Assembly: GCF_900110185.1 (NCBI RefSeq)
Contig: NZ_FOCT01000008.1
Span: 1 to 64,000 of the forward strand
DNA from: Nitrosospira multiformis
GTDB lineage: Bacteria; Pseudomonadota; Gammaproteobacteria; Burkholderiales; Nitrosomonadaceae
Reading direction: 5' to 3'
DNA: 64,000 bases
Below, in pieces: positions 19,764 through 30,245 of the stretch (position 1 is its first letter; the number at the start of each line of letters is the position of its first letter). The translations under genes and the position numbers were made by a program. The notes beneath the pieces were generated by a model that did not search any database, was not told the DNA's origin, and was given only the letters and a program-made list of their open reading frames with translations.

Positions 19764-21041
19764 CTAGCAGCTCTTCGCCACTTTCGGTTTGTCCGAATAG
19801 ATCAGAATGGGTTTGATATCCCCATTGACGGAACTGTGGTCAATCACCACTTTGGCAACATTCTCCAGTGACGGCAGATCAAACATCGTATCCAGCAGCG
19901 CAGCCTCAAGAATGGAGCGTAAACCTCGCGCACCGGTCTTTCGCACGAGCGCCTTGCGAGCAATCGCTTTGAGCGCCTGCTCCCGGAATTCGAGATCAAT
20001 GCCCCCTTCCATGTGAAACATTTTCTGATACTGCTTGATAAGCGCATTCTTGGGTTCAGTCAGGATTTGAATCAACGCGGCCTCGTCAAGTTCCTCAAGG
20101 GTTGCAACGACAGGTAATCGGCCGACGAATTCCGGAATCAGGCCATACTTCACCAGATCCTCGGGCTCCACACCGCGCAGTACGGCGCCAAAATCCTTGC
20201 GGTTATCCTGGCTTCTTACACTGGCGCTGAAACCTATCCCGCCCTTCTCAGAGCGAGCGCGTATGATCTTCTCCAGGCCATCAAAAGCGCCCCCGCAAAT
20301 GAAAAGAATATTGGTGGTATCTACCTGCACGAACTCCTGGTTGGGATGCTTTCTCCCCCCCTGCGGCGGCACGGACGCAACCGTGCCTTCGATCAGCTTG
20401 AGCAGTGCCTGCTGCACCCCCTCACCCGAGACATCGCGCGTGATGGATGGATTATCCGATTTACGCGAAATCTTGTCGATTTCGTCTATGTAAACAATGC
20501 CTTGCTGCGCCTTTTCCGCATCGTAGTTACATTTCTGAAGCAGTTTCTGGATGATGTTTTCAACATCCTCGCCGACATAACCCGCCTCGGTCAGCGTTGT
20601 CGCATCCGCCATGACAAAAGGCACATCCAGCAAACGTGCCAGCGTCTGGGCAAGCAGTGTCTTGCCTGAACCCGTGGGGCCAATCAGCAAGATATTGCTC
20701 TTCGCCAACTCGATCTCATCCGGATCAGCGGATTTTGCGAGAGTTCTTAGACGCTTGTAGTGATTATAAACCGCTACCGACAGAATTTTCTTCGCCTGCT
20801 CCTGGCCGATCACGTATTGATCCAGGATCTGTCGAATTTCATGGGGAACAGGCAGGTCCGACTTTGCGAGCTTGGCCGCCTCCACACCCTGTATTTCCTC
20901 GCGAATGATATCGTTGCACAACTCGATACATTCGTCGCATATGAATACCGAAGGACCGGCGATCAGCTTCTTTACCTCATGCTGACTCTTACCGCAAAAG
21001 GAACAATAAAGCAGTTTTTCTCCGCCAGTTTTCTCTGACAT
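19764..21041 (-). CDS. clpX: ClpX, ATP-binding unfoldase of ClpXP
   Basis: ClpX unfolds tagged proteins and feeds them to ClpP. It has the N-terminal zinc-binding domain (CSFCGK and CDEC), the AAA+ Walker A GPTGSGKT near residue 120, the Walker B DEIDK, and the GYVGEDVE pore region. From the start at 21041 (MSEKTGGEK) it is 425 residues, the family size; an upstream in-frame ATG at 21056 would add only MRDKT. It lies 67 bp downstream of clpP in the order tig-clpP-clpX-lon. Confidence 0.97.
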   Translation of the reverse strand: MSEKTGGEKLLYCSFCGKSQHEVKKLIAGPSVFICDECIELCNDIIREEIQGVEAAKLAKSDLPVPHEIRQILDQYVIGQEQAKKILSVAVYNHYKRLRTLAKSADPDEIELAKSNILLIGPTGSGKTLLAQTLARLLDVPFVMADATTLTEAGYVGEDVENIIQKLLQKCNYDAEKAQQGIVYIDEIDKISRKSDNPSITRDVSGEGVQQALLKLIEGTVASVPPQGGRKHPNQEFVQVDTTNILFICGGAFDGLEKIIRARSEKGGIGFSASVRSQDNRKDFGAVLRGVEPEDLVKYGLIPEFVGRLPVVATLEELDEAALIQILTEPKNALIKQYQKMFHMEGGIDLEFREQALKAIARKALVRKTGARGLRSILEAALLDTMFDLPSLENVAKVVIDHSSVNGDIKPILIYSDKPKVAKSC

Positions 21042-21108
21042 AGTTTTATCCCGCATTATCCGAGCTGAATGGCTCGTGACTGATTACAAGCTCTCCCGAA
21101 GTCAAACT

Positions 21109-21750
21109 TCAACCGGCACCCTCTGCCCTCGAGGTTAGCACAGCGTCCACCAGGCCATATTTCACCGAGTCCTCCGCACCCAGAAAGTTATCCCGGTCGG
21201 TATCTCTTTCAATGGTTTCCATACTCTGACCGGTGTGTTTTGACAGTAGCTCATTCAATCGGTTCTTCAGATACAGGATTTCCCGGGCGTGAATCTCGAT
21301 ATCGGATGCCTGCCCCTGGAATCCTCCCAGCGGCTGGTGAATCATCACACGGGAGTTGGGCAGGCAAAACCGCTTCCCTTTCGCTCCGGCTGCCAGAAGC
21401 AGCGATCCCATGCTGGCCGCCTGCCCTATGCAAAGCGTGCTGACGTCTGGCTTGATAAACTGCATGGTATCGTAGACTGCCATTCCGGCGGAAACCAGGC
21501 CACCGGGCGAATTTATGTAAAAATGAATATCCTTGTCCGCATTTTCCGATTCGAGAAACAGGAGTTGCGCGACAATCAGGTTGGCAGATGCTTCGGTAAC
21601 AGGTCCCACAAGAAATATGACCCGCTCCCGCAACAACCGGGAATAAATATCGTATGCGCGCTCTCCCCGCCCGCTGGTTTCGATCACCATCGGGATCAAA
21701 CCCAAACCCTGCGGTTCGGGATTACGCTGCTTCCACTCGAATCGTTGCAT
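21109..21750 (-). CDS. clpP: ClpP protease subunit
   Basis: The proteolytic barrel of ClpXP/ClpAP. The 213-residue protein carries catalytic Ser113 (QAASMGS) and His138 (RVMIHQP), with the Asp further on. The N-terminal [25 protein letters not shown] is the usual ClpP opening, preceded by a short propeptide-like segment. It begins 2 bp after the tig stop codon, so the two genes are clearly one operon. Confidence 0.97.
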   Translation of the reverse strand: MQRFEWKQRNPEPQGLGLIPMVIETSGRGERAYDIYSRLLRERVIFLVGPVTEASANLIVAQLLFLESENADKDIHFYINSPGGLVSAGMAVYDTMQFIKPDVSTLCIGQAASMGSLLLAAGAKGKRFCLPNSRVMIHQPLGGFQGQASDIEIHAREILYLKNRLNELLSKHTGQSMETIERDTDRDNFLGAEDSVKYGLVDAVLTSRAEGAG

Positions 21751-21752
21751 AT

Positions 21753-23060
21753 TTATGATCTTCCCATCAATTCATCCAGCGGCATCGGCTTGCCGGTCAC
21801 GACTGCCTTCTCCAGCACCCATGTCACCACGTTATCCTCCAGTGCCGCCGATTCAGCCTCCTTCAGCCGCTCCGGCGCAGCATAGTGCCAACTGACTACT
21901 TCGGCCGGATTCTCGTAGGCTTGCGCGAGATCTTCCACCACCGCACGCACCTGCTCCGGTTTGGGGTGCAAGCTGTGTATTTTTACCAGTTCCCCCAGAA
22001 TCAGACCCAGCTTCACCCGATGTTGCGCCCGCTCCTGGAGCATATCGTGCGGCAGGGAGAAGTTCTTTGTATTCAGACCGCGTGAAGCAAAATCATTGCG
22101 CGCATCCTCCATCAGGCGGTCCAGCTCCATTTCCACCAGCGCTTTGGGAGGATCAACGTTACTGGTCGTATCGATAAGGATCTGCATTACCTGCTCCTTG
22201 AGCCTCGCATTTACGCGTTTGGCCGCCTCTCGTTCAAGATTCGCCCGGATTTCGCTGCGCATCTTTTCAATATCGCCCTCGGCAATCCCTAGCGAAGTGG
22301 CGAAATCAGCATTCACTTCCGGCAGTTTCGAAGATTCCACTCCATTGAGCTTCACTTCAAATACGGCCGTTTTCCCTGCAACCTCCTTTCCATGATAGTC
22401 GGATGGAAAGGCAACTTCAAATGTTTTACTCTGACCCGGACTCATGCCGAGCAGAGGTTCTTCAAAGTCCTTGAGAAGCCTTCCTTCGCCCAGCACCAGA
22501 CTGAAATTTTCAGCTTTACCACCCGCAAACTCGGCACCGTCGATCAAGCCACGATAGTCGATATTGATTCGATCGCCTGACTGGGCCGGTCGATCCGCAG
22601 GTTCAAACTCAACCCGCTGCTTGCGCAGCATCTCCAGGGTTTTATCCACATCGGCAGGAGTAACCTCAACTACCGGACGTTCAATATGCGCGCCGCCAAG
22701 ATCGCCGAGCGCAATATCTGGATAGACCTCGAATGTCGCACTGAATTCAACCTGAGCAGTATCGCTTTCTGCCAGCTTGGGTTCGAAGCGCGGATAGCCC
22801 GCTACCCGCAGATTATTCTCGCGCACTGCCTCGCTGAAATTCTTTTTCAGCACATCTTCCATGACTTCCTGGCGAACCTGCGGACCATATTGCTGTGCGA
22901 CAATTTTCAAGGGCACCTTGCCCGGCCGAAATCCGTGAAATTTCGCTGTTCGCGCCAGTCGCTTCAAGCGGCTTTCGACTTCCGTTTCGATTTTCTCCTG
23001 GGGAACTGAAACGTTAAGGCGGCGCTCGAGTGCACCAAGGTTTTCAACATTTGTCTGCAT
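21753..23060 (-). CDS. tig: Trigger factor
   Basis: The ribosome-bound chaperone that meets nascent chains. The 435-residue protein has the ribosome-binding loop GFRPGKVP at residues 43-50, the FKBP-like isomerase domain in the middle ([30 protein letters not shown]) and the helical C-terminal arm domain. It is the first protein gene of the tig-clpP-clpX unit; tRNA-Leu ends 95 bp upstream on the same strand. Confidence 0.96.
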   Translation of the reverse strand: MQTNVENLGALERRLNVSVPQEKIETEVESRLKRLARTAKFHGFRPGKVPLKIVAQQYGPQVRQEVMEDVLKKNFSEAVRENNLRVAGYPRFEPKLAESDTAQVEFSATFEVYPDIALGDLGGAHIERPVVEVTPADVDKTLEMLRKQRVEFEPADRPAQSGDRINIDYRGLIDGAEFAGGKAENFSLVLGEGRLLKDFEEPLLGMSPGQSKTFEVAFPSDYHGKEVAGKTAVFEVKLNGVESSKLPEVNADFATSLGIAEGDIEKMRSEIRANLEREAAKRVNARLKEQVMQILIDTTSNVDPPKALVEMELDRLMEDARNDFASRGLNTKNFSLPHDMLQERAQHRVKLGLILGELVKIHSLHPKPEQVRAVVEDLAQAYENPAEVVSWHYAAPERLKEAESAALEDNVVTWVLEKAVVTGKPMPLDELMGRS

Positions 23061-23155
23061 TAAATTTCCTGAGGATTGACAACATTATTTATCATGAAGG
23101 GGCCAGGGAAACCCGATAGCGATCAACACGCATCGCTCAGACCTGTTCACATCCC

Positions 23156-23240
<85 letters not shown>

Positions 23241-23267
23241 AGGCTTTTCATTCCGGACTTGACCCCA

Positions 23268-23273
23268 ATTATA
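23268..23273 (-). promoter_or_regulatory. Possible -10 box of tRNA-Leu
   Basis: A perfect TATAAT on the minus strand about 28 bp before the tRNA-Leu 5' end. No good -35 hexamer is seen at 16-18 bp, so this is suggestive only. Confidence 0.4.
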
Positions 23274-23358
23274 CCCGTTTCTCCCTGCGACAGCAGCCAT
23301 GCCCCTTTGGACAAAGTCGGCCGCCGTGAAGGACAGCACCGCGATGTGCAGTGATCAG

Positions 23359-24105
23359 CTAGCAGAATATCGTTTTGCCACTTACCGCTTTGCTGTCAGG
23401 ACCCATAAGATATAAATAGCAGGACATTAGCTCCTGCGGCTGGCGCAAACTCTGCTTGACTTCACCCGGATGCGTTCTAGTTCGCTGTGGCGTGTGCACA
23501 GGTCCCGGAATCAAGGCATTGATACGCAGAGTAGGAAGGATTTCCCACTCCTGCGCCTGGATCTTGACCAGCGCCTCCACTCCGGCCTTGGCTACCGCAA
23601 AACCACCCCAGTAGGCGGCGGGAACATGTCCGTGTGCATCGGATGTCATAATGATGCTTGCATCAGGAGAAGCCTTCAGCAGCGGAAGGCAGGCGCGGGT
23701 CAAGGCAAACGGCGCAATGAGGTTGACGCGCAGCAGGGCGAGCCATTCTTCCAGTGTCTGGGTCTCCAGCGGTGTCAGGTTGAATAATAACGCCGCATTA
23801 TGCAGAATGCCATCCAGTCTGCCCAACTGCAATTTAATGGCATGGGCAATAGCAGCAAAATCCTTGTCCCCCGCTTTTTCCAGATCCAGCGGAAAAATAG
23901 ACGGCTGAGCCCCGCCTCCCGCTTCGATTTCGTCATAGACGCTTTCCAGTTTCTTCACGTTTCGCCCATGCAAGATAACCGTGGCGCCATGGGCAGCATA
24001 TGTCAGCGCGGCAGTTCGACCGATACCCTGGCCCGCTCCGGTAACCAGGATCACACGATCCTTGAGCAGGTCGTTCGGCGCAATGTAGTTTTTCAAATCG
24101 TTCAT
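23359..24105 (-). CDS. SDR-fold protein with altered catalytic site (YciK-like)
   Basis: A 248-residue short-chain dehydrogenase/reductase fold protein, closest in overall character to the YciK group. The cofactor motif TGAGQGIG (residues 22-29) and the structural NAA motif (LHNAALL) are intact. The catalytic region is not classical: where family members have YxxxK, this protein has Phe169-A-V-A-Lys173, and the position of the catalytic Ser is taken by Asp156 next to Ser155. The Phe codon is TTT, one base from TAT. The reaction is unknown; it may bind NAD(P)(H) without classical dehydrogenase chemistry. It lies 107 bp downstream of hpnD. Confidence 0.85.
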   Translation of the reverse strand: MNDLKNYIAPNDLLKDRVILVTGAGQGIGRTAALTYAAHGATVILHGRNVKKLESVYDEIEAGGGAQPSIFPLDLEKAGDKDFAAIAHAIKLQLGRLDGILHNAALLFNLTPLETQTLEEWLALLRVNLIAPFALTRACLPLLKASPDASIIMTSDAHGHVPAAYWGGFAVAKAGVEALVKIQAQEWEILPTLRINALIPGPVHTPQRTRTHPGEVKQSLRQPQELMSCYLYLMGPDSKAVSGKTIFC

Positions 24106-24212
24106 AAAAGATACTTACGGTTGGAAACAAATTTCCGTTAAGAGGGTTGCTCCCGGTTTACAACAACCCAGGTTCCGGAGAGAGCGCCTTTGGGTAGCGC
24201 GGGAACAACACT

Positions 24213-25055
24213 TCACCCTTTCATCCAGGTTTTCCACGCTATCCAGAGTTTACGCAGCGGCGTCAGGCTTATACGCTGCCGCATCACATGACATCCATCA
24301 GCCTTGATCTCCTTCAGTAAGGCCTGATAGATCGCGGCCATGATGATCCCGGAGCGCTGACTTTTGCGATCCTCCTCCGGTAGTGCCGCGAAAGCGCTCG
24401 CATAATAACTTTCCGCCCGCTCGATCTGAAATTCGATTAAACGCCTAAAATTGTCCGTTTCGCGCGACTGGAGTATATCCTCATTGCTTACCCCGAAGCG
24501 TGCGAGTTCGTCCTGAGGCAGATAAATACGATCGCGCCGGGCATCCTCCCCGACGTCGCGTATGATATTGGTAAGCTGGAATGCCAGGCCGAGATCCTGA
24601 GCATATTCGAGCGTTTTTGGATTGCGATAGCCGAATATCTCGGCGGAGCACAATCCCACTACGCTTGCCACGTGGTAACAGTAGTGCCGAAGCGTATCGA
24701 AATCCGCATAGCGGTTATAATCAAGATCCATTTCCATGCCGTCTATGATCTCGTTCAGGCGGCCTGCGGTCAGATTGAACGTGCCTGCCACTCCGGCTAA
24801 TGCCTGCGCCACGGGATGGCTGGGCTTGTTCCCCTCTGTATCGAAGATCGCAGCAACTTCCTGTCGCCACCATGCAAGCTTTGCCCGCGCTACTGACGCT
24901 TCCGTACACTCGTCTACGACATCGTCCACCTCTCGACAAAAAGCGTAGAGTGCAGTAATGGCACGACGCCTCTCAGGAGGCAGATAGAGAAAGCTGTAGT
25001 AGAAGCTCGAACCGCTTTGAACAGCTTTTTCCTGGCAATACTGGTCTGGGGTCAT
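24213..25055 (-). CDS. hpnD: Presqualene diphosphate synthase (squalene/phytoene synthase family)
   Basis: A 280-residue head-to-head prenyl synthase. HpnD joins two farnesyl diphosphates into presqualene diphosphate, the first step of the HpnCDE route to squalene and hopanoids. Both aspartate-rich metal/diphosphate motifs are present: REVDDVVDE at residues 41-49 and DVGEDARRDR near 167-176. The opening MTPDQYCQEKAVQSGSSFYYSF is typical of HpnD. No hpnC or hpnE is nearby, so the pathway genes are dispersed or outside the window. A squalene or phytoene synthase role is the main alternative. Confidence 0.85.
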   Translation of the reverse strand: MTPDQYCQEKAVQSGSSFYYSFLYLPPERRRAITALYAFCREVDDVVDECTEASVARAKLAWWRQEVAAIFDTEGNKPSHPVAQALAGVAGTFNLTAGRLNEIIDGMEMDLDYNRYADFDTLRHYCYHVASVVGLCSAEIFGYRNPKTLEYAQDLGLAFQLTNIIRDVGEDARRDRIYLPQDELARFGVSNEDILQSRETDNFRRLIEFQIERAESYYASAFAALPEEDRKSQRSGIIMAAIYQALLKEIKADGCHVMRQRISLTPLRKLWIAWKTWMKG

Positions 25056-25262
25056 GATAAGTTATTAAAAAGGCGATAATTTGTCATCGCTGAACCACGG
25101 CTGAGGCAAAAAAGCGCATTATCTCATCAATCACACTTGTCGCTGCATTCCTCCGGACAAAACCCGCTCAACCAGCCGACAATCAGCCTTATAGATTGCC
25201 CGGGTAGATTTCTGCAGCAGGAATATCCATGGATGAATGCTGCCTGACGCACGGCTTCCGAT

Positions 25263-25296
25263 AATAAAAAACCCCGCGGCTGCGGGGTTTTTTATT
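25263..25296. terminator. Rho-independent terminator after groEL (reads both ways)
   Basis: A perfect 15-bp inverted repeat (AATAAAAAACCCCGC and its complement) with the 4-nt loop GGCT. It provides a GC stem followed by TTTTTT on both strands. It lies 44 bp past the groEL stop codon and would end the groES-groEL transcript before hpnD. Confidence 0.93.
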
Positions 25297-25339
25297 GCAC
25301 AGCTTATTGCACAATTGGAGCAGTCGGTGCGGGCAAACC

Positions 25340-27010
<1,671 letters not shown>

Positions 27011-27050
27011 CTAATTTCCAGAAAATATTGTGCAAGACGCCTTGTGAAAA

Positions 27051-27341
27051 TTAACCTTCAACAACGCCCATGATGTCTTCTTCGCGCATCACCAGAAGTT
27101 CTTCCCCCGATATCTTCACGGTCTGTCCGGAATATTTGCCGAACAACACTTTATCGCCGACTTTCACTTCCAGCGGACGAACGTTGCCGTCATCGCCGAC
27201 CTTGCCTTTGCCCACGGCGACAATTTCGCCCTGATCCGGTTTCTCCGCGGCACTGTCAGGTATGACAATACCAGATGCGGTCTTGCGCTCTTCTTCCAGC
27301 CGCTTGACTATGACGCGGTCGTGTAAGGGACGAATCTGCAT
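27051..27341 (-). CDS. groES: Co-chaperonin GroES
   Basis: The 96-residue lid of the GroEL chamber. It starts [14 protein letters not shown] and has the mobile-loop region [15 protein letters not shown]. It is the first gene of the groES-groEL operon, transcribed from the promoter at 27461-27489 and controlled by the CIRCE element at 27435-27461. Confidence 0.98.
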   Translation of the reverse strand: MQIRPLHDRVIVKRLEEERKTASGIVIPDSAAEKPDQGEIVAVGKGKVGDDGNVRPLEVKVGDKVLFGKYSGQTVKISGEELLVMREEDIMGVVEG

Positions 27342-27434
27342 GTTTTCTTCTCCTGTGTTTTAAAAAATTAAAACGAATGAAATCCTTCGGGGTTGCCGCT
27401 CGCATGGGGTTTCCCGAGCCATTTACCGAAATTA

Positions 27435-27461
27435 TTAGCACTCAATGCTAACGAGTGCTAA
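27435..27461 (-). promoter_or_regulatory. CIRCE operator (HrcA site) of groESL
   Basis: A perfect 9-9-9 inverted repeat, TTAGCACTC-N9-GAGTGCTAA, the binding site of the heat-shock repressor HrcA. It starts at the edge of the -10 box of the groESL promoter and ends 93 bp before groES, so bound HrcA would block initiation. hrcA itself is not in the window. Confidence 0.95.
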
Positions 27462-27489
27462 TAATAGGGCTTGTCACCCGGAATATCAA
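27461..27489 (-). promoter_or_regulatory. Sigma-70 promoter of groES-groEL
   Basis: On the minus strand TTGATA (27489-27484), a 17-bp spacer and TATTAT (27466-27461). The -10 box abuts the CIRCE operator, sharing its outermost base. I see no sigma-32 promoter here, so control appears to be by HrcA repression. Confidence 0.8.
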
Positions 27490-27584
27490 GTGGATAAGCA
27501 AGATAAAAGAAGAACTCCATCCGCTTGACAAGGCGATTACTCAACCTTGCGAAGCTTTTCAGCGTCACTTCGCCAGCGAGTTCC

Positions 27585-27604
27585 TGTACTTCAGTACGAT
27601 GGAC
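27585..27604 (+). promoter_or_regulatory. Candidate operator, copy 1 of a 20-bp element flanking the Tad block
   Basis: TGTACTTCAGTACGATGGAC, containing the dyad GTACT-TC-AGTAC at 27586-27597. The same 20 bases occur on the opposite strand at 42432-42451 upstream of flp. This copy points toward the membrane methyltransferase-like gene. The function is inferred from position and identity only. Confidence 0.45.
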
Positions 27605-27617
27605 AGGGCATCGGGGG

Positions 27618-27653
27618 CATTCCTAGAATGGGAACTCCTATTCAGGAGGAATG
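27618..27653 (+). promoter_or_regulatory. Inverted repeat covering an AGGAGG ribosome-binding site
   Basis: Arms CATTCCT and AGGAATG enclose a second, imperfect pairing (GAATGGG with CCTATTC), so the RNA could fold into a hairpin. The 3' side contains AGGAGG at 27644-27649, six bases before an ATG at 27656 that is in frame with the methyltransferase-like gene. Folding could hide this site. Confidence 0.4.
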
Positions 27654-27761
27654 TGATGATCCTGTGCCGTCTGCCGTTTGCTAGATGCAGTTTGCCGGGC
27701 CGCTTGCTGGCGAGGCATATGGCTTTCGCCATGGCTCTTCCTCCCTTGAATACACGGAATA

Positions 27762-27789
27762 CATCGAACACATCCCATCGAACACATCC
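27762..27789 (+). repeat. 14-bp perfect tandem duplication
   Basis: CATCGAACACATCC occurs twice head to tail, just upstream of the probable start codon at 27815. The surrounding 60 bp are rich in ACA/CAT triplets. If translation starts at 27656, this stretch encodes a Thr/Asn/His-rich linker. Confidence 0.85.
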
Positions 27790-27814
27790 AACTCATCACA
27801 CACAAGGATTTGCC

Positions 27815-28477
27815 ATGTCAGCTCGAATCGACGCTCGCCAAAGGGGTAATACAGGCATGAGCGCATTGTCAAAAATACTGCACTCCCGTCGATTCCATGT
27901 ATACAGCGGCATGCTGCTGGCAGGATTATTCGGACTCTTTGCCTGGGCGCACTTCAACAAGTACCTGGAAACAGGGGAATGGACACTGTTGCTGGTCATC
28001 CTTTCCGAAACCCTGACAACGGGATTCTTTATCTTCCGCAGCTTCCCACAGACAGTTTCCACAGCGCCGTCAGACTGGCTGGTCGCGATTGCCGGTTCCT
28101 TCGCGCCGCTGTTGCTCCGCCCCGCAACCTGGGGCGTGTTTCCTGTGGCAAGCAGCATCATTGCGCTCGGCACCCTGCTACAGATCGTCAGCCTGCTATC
28201 CCTCAATCGCAGTTTTGCGCTCGTCGCGGCCAAACGGGAAATCAAGACGGCCTGGATGTACGGTATCGTGCGCCATCCGCTCTATGCCTGTTATTTTCTC
28301 GTGTTTGGCGGCTACGCGCTGGTGCATACGACACTCGCAAATGTGCTCATCTTTGCGGCGACCATGGGATTTCTCTGGGTGCGGATCCAACGTGAGGAAA
28401 GACACCTTGCGCTGGACCCGGCCTACCGCACTTACATGCTCCGGGTACCTTACCGGCTCGTGCCGTTCGTGTTTTAG
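27815..28477 (+). CDS. Isoprenylcysteine carboxyl methyltransferase-like membrane protein
   Basis: A 220-residue integral membrane protein with about five hydrophobic segments. The C-terminal part has the ICMT/PEMT-type signature: GIVRHPLYACYF, then RIQREERHL and YRTYMLRVPYRLVP. Family members methylate lipids or small molecules; the substrate here is unknown. I chose 27815 (AAGGA before it). An ATG at 27656 has a perfect AGGAGG site and would add 53 residues of low complexity; an ATG at 27857 is also possible. It lies at the edge of the Tad block and 193 bp upstream of the AAA+ ATPase on the same strand. Confidence 0.75.
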   Translation: MSARIDARQRGNTGMSALSKILHSRRFHVYSGMLLAGLFGLFAWAHFNKYLETGEWTLLLVILSETLTTGFFIFRSFPQTVSTAPSDWLVAIAGSFAPLLLRPATWGVFPVASSIIALGTLLQIVSLLSLNRSFALVAAKREIKTAWMYGIVRHPLYACYFLVFGGYALVHTTLANVLIFAATMGFLWVRIQREERHLALDPAYRTYMLRVPYRLVPFVF

Positions 28478-28630
28478 CCGCTAGCGGACATAGTCGGCGA
28501 AAATACGGAATGGATCGCTCCATGGTTCTCATCCTGCCAGCTTATATTCCAGGTCAAAGAGCGGATGAGTGCCTCGGTCATGAAACCTCCACAGGGTACC
28601 GATTCAAGCCCTCAAATAACGAAATTTTGA

Positions 28631-28657
28631 ACCAGGATTACCAGGATTATCACGATT
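28631..28657 (+). repeat. Short tandem 9-mers upstream of the AAA+ ATPase gene
   Basis: ACCAGGATT occurs twice in tandem (28631-28639, 28640-28648), followed by the degenerate third copy ATCACGATT (28649-28657). The array ends 13 bp before the start codon, so it lies in or next to the ribosome-binding region. Confidence 0.7.
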
Positions 28658-28670
28658 TTTAAGGCTCTCC

Positions 28671-30107
28671 ATGGCAAACCCTATCGGTGAACTGCTGGTT
28701 CGCGAAGGCCTGATCTCGTCTGTCCAGTTGGCCCAGGCGCTTGCCCACCAGAGGCAGAACAATGGCCGCCTGGGGGATATCCTCGCCTCGCTTGGCTTTC
28801 TCACAACAAACCAGTTTCGCCAGTTTTTCCAGCCCGTCCCGCAGGTCCCGCTAAAAGTGTCGGACACCGGGCTGAGTGAAGCTTTTCTCACCGACCTGCT
28901 GCTCAAGGCCGCCTATCTAGAGGCCGGCACATTCTCCTTGCAGCAGATCTCCGACACGCTCTCTCTCCCGTTCAGTGTCGTCGATGAGCTGGCGGAACTG
29001 ATGAAGGCGGATCAACTGGTCGCCATCCGTTCAGCCACCGGTTATAGCCGAGCCTCTCATGTTCTCGAGCTGACCAAGCGCGGGCGGGAAAGAGCGGAAG
29101 CCGCCCTTGACACCAGCCGTTATGTAGGTGCGGCACCAGTCCCTTTGCGGGACTACAGCCGCGCCGTGACGCGGCAATGCGTCCGTCAGGTGGAAGTGGA
29201 CGATGAATGGATACGGCACTCCCTCAAGCACATGGTCATCGGCGAGAGAATGCTCAGCCAGTTGGGGCCCGCATTTGGTTCGGGGCGTTCCATCTTCTTC
29301 TATGGCCCACCGGGAACGGGAAAAACGAGCATTACCGAAATACTGGGGCGCGCACTGCCGGGGCACATCTATATCCCGCAGGCGATAGAGGTGAGCGGCC
29401 ACGTGATCCGCCTGTTCGATCCCTCGATTCACTTCAGCGTGGAAGATGAATCCAGGGAAGATGCCGGGCTTGACCTGAGCCGGAGCGTGAAGCATGACCC
29501 CCGCTGGAAAAAATGCCGGCGTCCGGTGGTAATGGTAGGCGGAGAGCTGACCCTGAACATGCTCGACCTGCGTTATGACGCCAGCAGCAAATTCTACGAA
29601 GCTCCGATCCAGATGAAAGCCGGAAACGGCGTATTCATCCTTGATGACTTTGGCCGCCAGCAGGTGGAACCGCGCCAGTTGCTCAACCGCTGGATCATAC
29701 CCCTTGAACGCGGCACCGATTTCCCCACGCTCCATACGGGCCTGAAGTTCGAGATACCCTTCGACCAGATCACGGTTTTCTGTACCAATCTGCGCCCCGG
29801 GGATCTGGTCGACGAGGCGTTCCTGCGCCGTATTCGCCACAAGATACAGGTGCAGTATCAGACCGAAGACGAGTTCAGGGAAATCCTGCGGCGCGTGTGC
29901 GAGGGCCAGGGAATCGCTTACGACGCGGAAGCGGCCGAATATCTGCTGGATAATTATTACCGCAAGGGCGGGCGGCCGCTGACGGGCAGCCATCCGCGGG
30001 ATCTTGTGGAACATATCGTGGATCGCGCGCGCTTCATGCGGCGGCTTCCGGAATTGACACCCGAGACTGTGGACTTGGCCGCAGCCAGCTATTTCGTGGA
30101 GATGTGA
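28671..30107 (+). CDS. AAA+ ATPase with MshEN-like N-terminal domain, next to the Tad locus
   Basis: A 478-residue protein. Residues 4-52 (IGELLVREGLISSVQLAQAL, then GDILASLGFL) resemble the MshEN/GspE N-terminal domain of type II/IV secretion ATPases. Residues 70-160 look like a winged-helix region. An AAA+ domain follows: Walker A GPPGTGKTS at 212-220, Walker B FILDDF at 322-327, sensor Asn373 and arginines at 386-388. It is not a TadA-type motor. It lies beside the Tad genes but on the other strand, converging on the TPR lipoprotein gene. I infer a pilus-related or signalling role; no function is known to me. Confidence 0.75.
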   Translation: MANPIGELLVREGLISSVQLAQALAHQRQNNGRLGDILASLGFLTTNQFRQFFQPVPQVPLKVSDTGLSEAFLTDLLLKAAYLEAGTFSLQQISDTLSLPFSVVDELAELMKADQLVAIRSATGYSRASHVLELTKRGRERAEAALDTSRYVGAAPVPLRDYSRAVTRQCVRQVEVDDEWIRHSLKHMVIGERMLSQLGPAFGSGRSIFFYGPPGTGKTSITEILGRALPGHIYIPQAIEVSGHVIRLFDPSIHFSVEDESREDAGLDLSRSVKHDPRWKKCRRPVVMVGGELTLNMLDLRYDASSKFYEAPIQMKAGNGVFILDDFGRQQVEPRQLLNRWIIPLERGTDFPTLHTGLKFEIPFDQITVFCTNLRPGDLVDEAFLRRIRHKIQVQYQTEDEFREILRRVCEGQGIAYDAEAAEYLLDNYYRKGGRPLTGSHPRDLVEHIVDRARFMRRLPELTPETVDLAAASYFVEM

Positions 30108-30245
30108 CGAAGTATCCACGGGCGCATCATGGCGGAGCACCCGCGCAGGGGGCAGTCGCCGTATCTGCACGCTCCTCACCATCTGCGCATGGCTCGGACT
30201 CCCGCCCGCGCCGTGCTCCGGATCATCCGCTTTAGATTCGCCGCT

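Noticed and set aside
30133..30221. CGGAGCAC / GTGCTCCG inverted repeat between the ATPase and TPR genes as a terminator
   Set aside because: The arms are only 8 bp and about 73 bp apart with no T-run, so a terminator role is not supported.
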